Assembly: GCF_013523165.1 (NCBI RefSeq)
Contig: NZ_JAAMQI010000009.1
Location: forward strand, 62,001-126,000
Length of the DNA: 64,000 nucleotides
DNA from: Pseudomonas entomophila
GTDB lineage: Bacteria; Pseudomonadota; Gammaproteobacteria; Pseudomonadales; Pseudomonadaceae
Direction: 5' to 3'
The translations under genes were made by a program, and so were the position numbers. Below the pieces are notes generated by a model, which did not search any database, was not told the DNA's origin, and saw nothing but the letters and a program-made list of their open reading frames with translations. Below, one piece after another: positions 63,631 through 64,000 of the stretch. Every line of letters begins with the position of its first letter. The stretch's first letter is position 1.

Positions 63631-64000
63631 ATGACCATCACCTACCTAGGTACGCCAACCGGCGGCACCACCAAACTGCCTCTCTATTCCTTCCAGGTGC
63701 CGGCCGGTTTCCCGTCGCCGGCGGCTGACCACCTGGAAGGTCACATCTCGCTGGACGAGCTGTTCGCCATCCGTGCCCCCCACGTCTACCTGGTGAAGGT
63801 CGAGGGGGACAGTATGCAGGGCGCGGGCATCTACTCCGGCGACCTGGTGATCGTCGATCGTGGTCGTGAAGCCGAGCACGACGATATCGTCATCGCGGCG
63901 GTGAACAGCGAACCGGTGTGCAAGCGTCTGTACCGTCGCGATGGGGTCGTGGTGCTGAAATCCGAAAACCCAGCCTATGCCGACCGCTACATTCTGGAAG
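63631..64000 (+). CDS. umuD: UmuD/RulA, polymerase V accessory subunit (3' end outside window)
   Basis: First 123 codons. The self-cleavage site A25-G26 (QVPAGFPSP), catalytic S61 (VEGDSMQGAGIYSGD) and K98 (PVCKRLYRR) match E. coli UmuD positions almost exactly. On RecA activation UmuD cleaves itself to UmuD', which joins UmuC for translesion synthesis. The LexA box places it in the SOS regulon. In Pseudomonas this gene is often called rulA; umuC/rulB would follow beyond the window. Confidence 0.94.
   Translation, partial: MTITYLGTPTGGTTKLPLYSFQVPAGFPSPAADHLEGHISLDELFAIRAPHVYLVKVEGDSMQGAGIYSGDLVIVDRGREAEHDDIVIAAVNSEPVCKRLYRRDGVVVLKSENPAYADRYILE

Overview
The window is high-GC proteobacterial DNA, almost certainly Pseudomonas and probably the P. 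putida group. The evidence is the liuABCD leucine block next to the glgE / treS-maltokinase / glgB block, a P. putida-type inverted REP pair, DUF6124, a PrrF-like RNA with a Fur box, and a rulAB-type umuD with a LexA box. No search could be run, so the genus rests on gene content and order as I recognise them.

Left part (1-24.7 kb) is mostly core chromosome. It holds a GNAT acetyltransferase tail, the tamA-tamB outer-membrane assembly pair, small regulators, a PagL-type lipid A deacylase, and a small decayed island (integrase and AlpA fragments plus an AT-rich STN-domain gene) beside tRNA-Leu. Then come a histidine kinase / double KaiC ATPase / receiver operon, csrA, a poxvirus-type topoisomerase IB and modABC under a ModE-like palindrome. 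These are followed by several envelope proteins, a LysE/LysR pair, an M14 carboxypeptidase, and a sigma-region-4 / FecR-like fusion protein next to a Fur-boxed PrrF-like sRNA.

Middle part (24.7-45.3 kb) is metabolic. The liu operon (leucine/isovalerate breakdown) and a divergent acyl-CoA synthetase share an intergenic region carrying two identical palindromic operators 50 bp apart. Next is the trehalose/maltose-1-phosphate/alpha-glucan cluster (glgE, treS-mak fusion, glgB) with a possible AlgU-type promoter. A GlxA-type AraC regulator, a SCO1 / PCu(A)C copper-chaperone pair, an SCP2 protein and sohB follow, ending at tRNA-Cys.

Right part (45.3-64 kb) is accessory. A defective prophage of about 15.3 kb sits in tRNA-Cys and is bounded by an 85-bp perfect direct repeat (45267-45351 and 60614-60698). 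It keeps early genes (DUF4224, Ea22-like, methyltransferases, SSB, Gp157), a lysis-type cassette and both terminase subunits, but stops inside the portal gene. The integrase, a DNA methyltransferase, a lysis-region gene and the portal gene all carry small frameshifts. AT-rich cargo has been inserted: a candidate HEPN protein, a one-TM membrane protein, two lipoproteins and a colicin M-type lipid II-degrading bacteriocin whose catalytic residues are intact. Beyond attR lie fragments of a second, related element fused to a piece of umuC (rulB), a DUF421 gene, a broken adenine methylase and finally a LexA-controlled umuD cut by the window end.

The most interesting items are the colicin M-like cargo gene with no recognisable immunity partner, the candidate HEPN cargo gene, the sigma4-FecR fusion beside the Fur-controlled RNA, and the KaiC signalling operon. 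None is proven novel from sequence alone.
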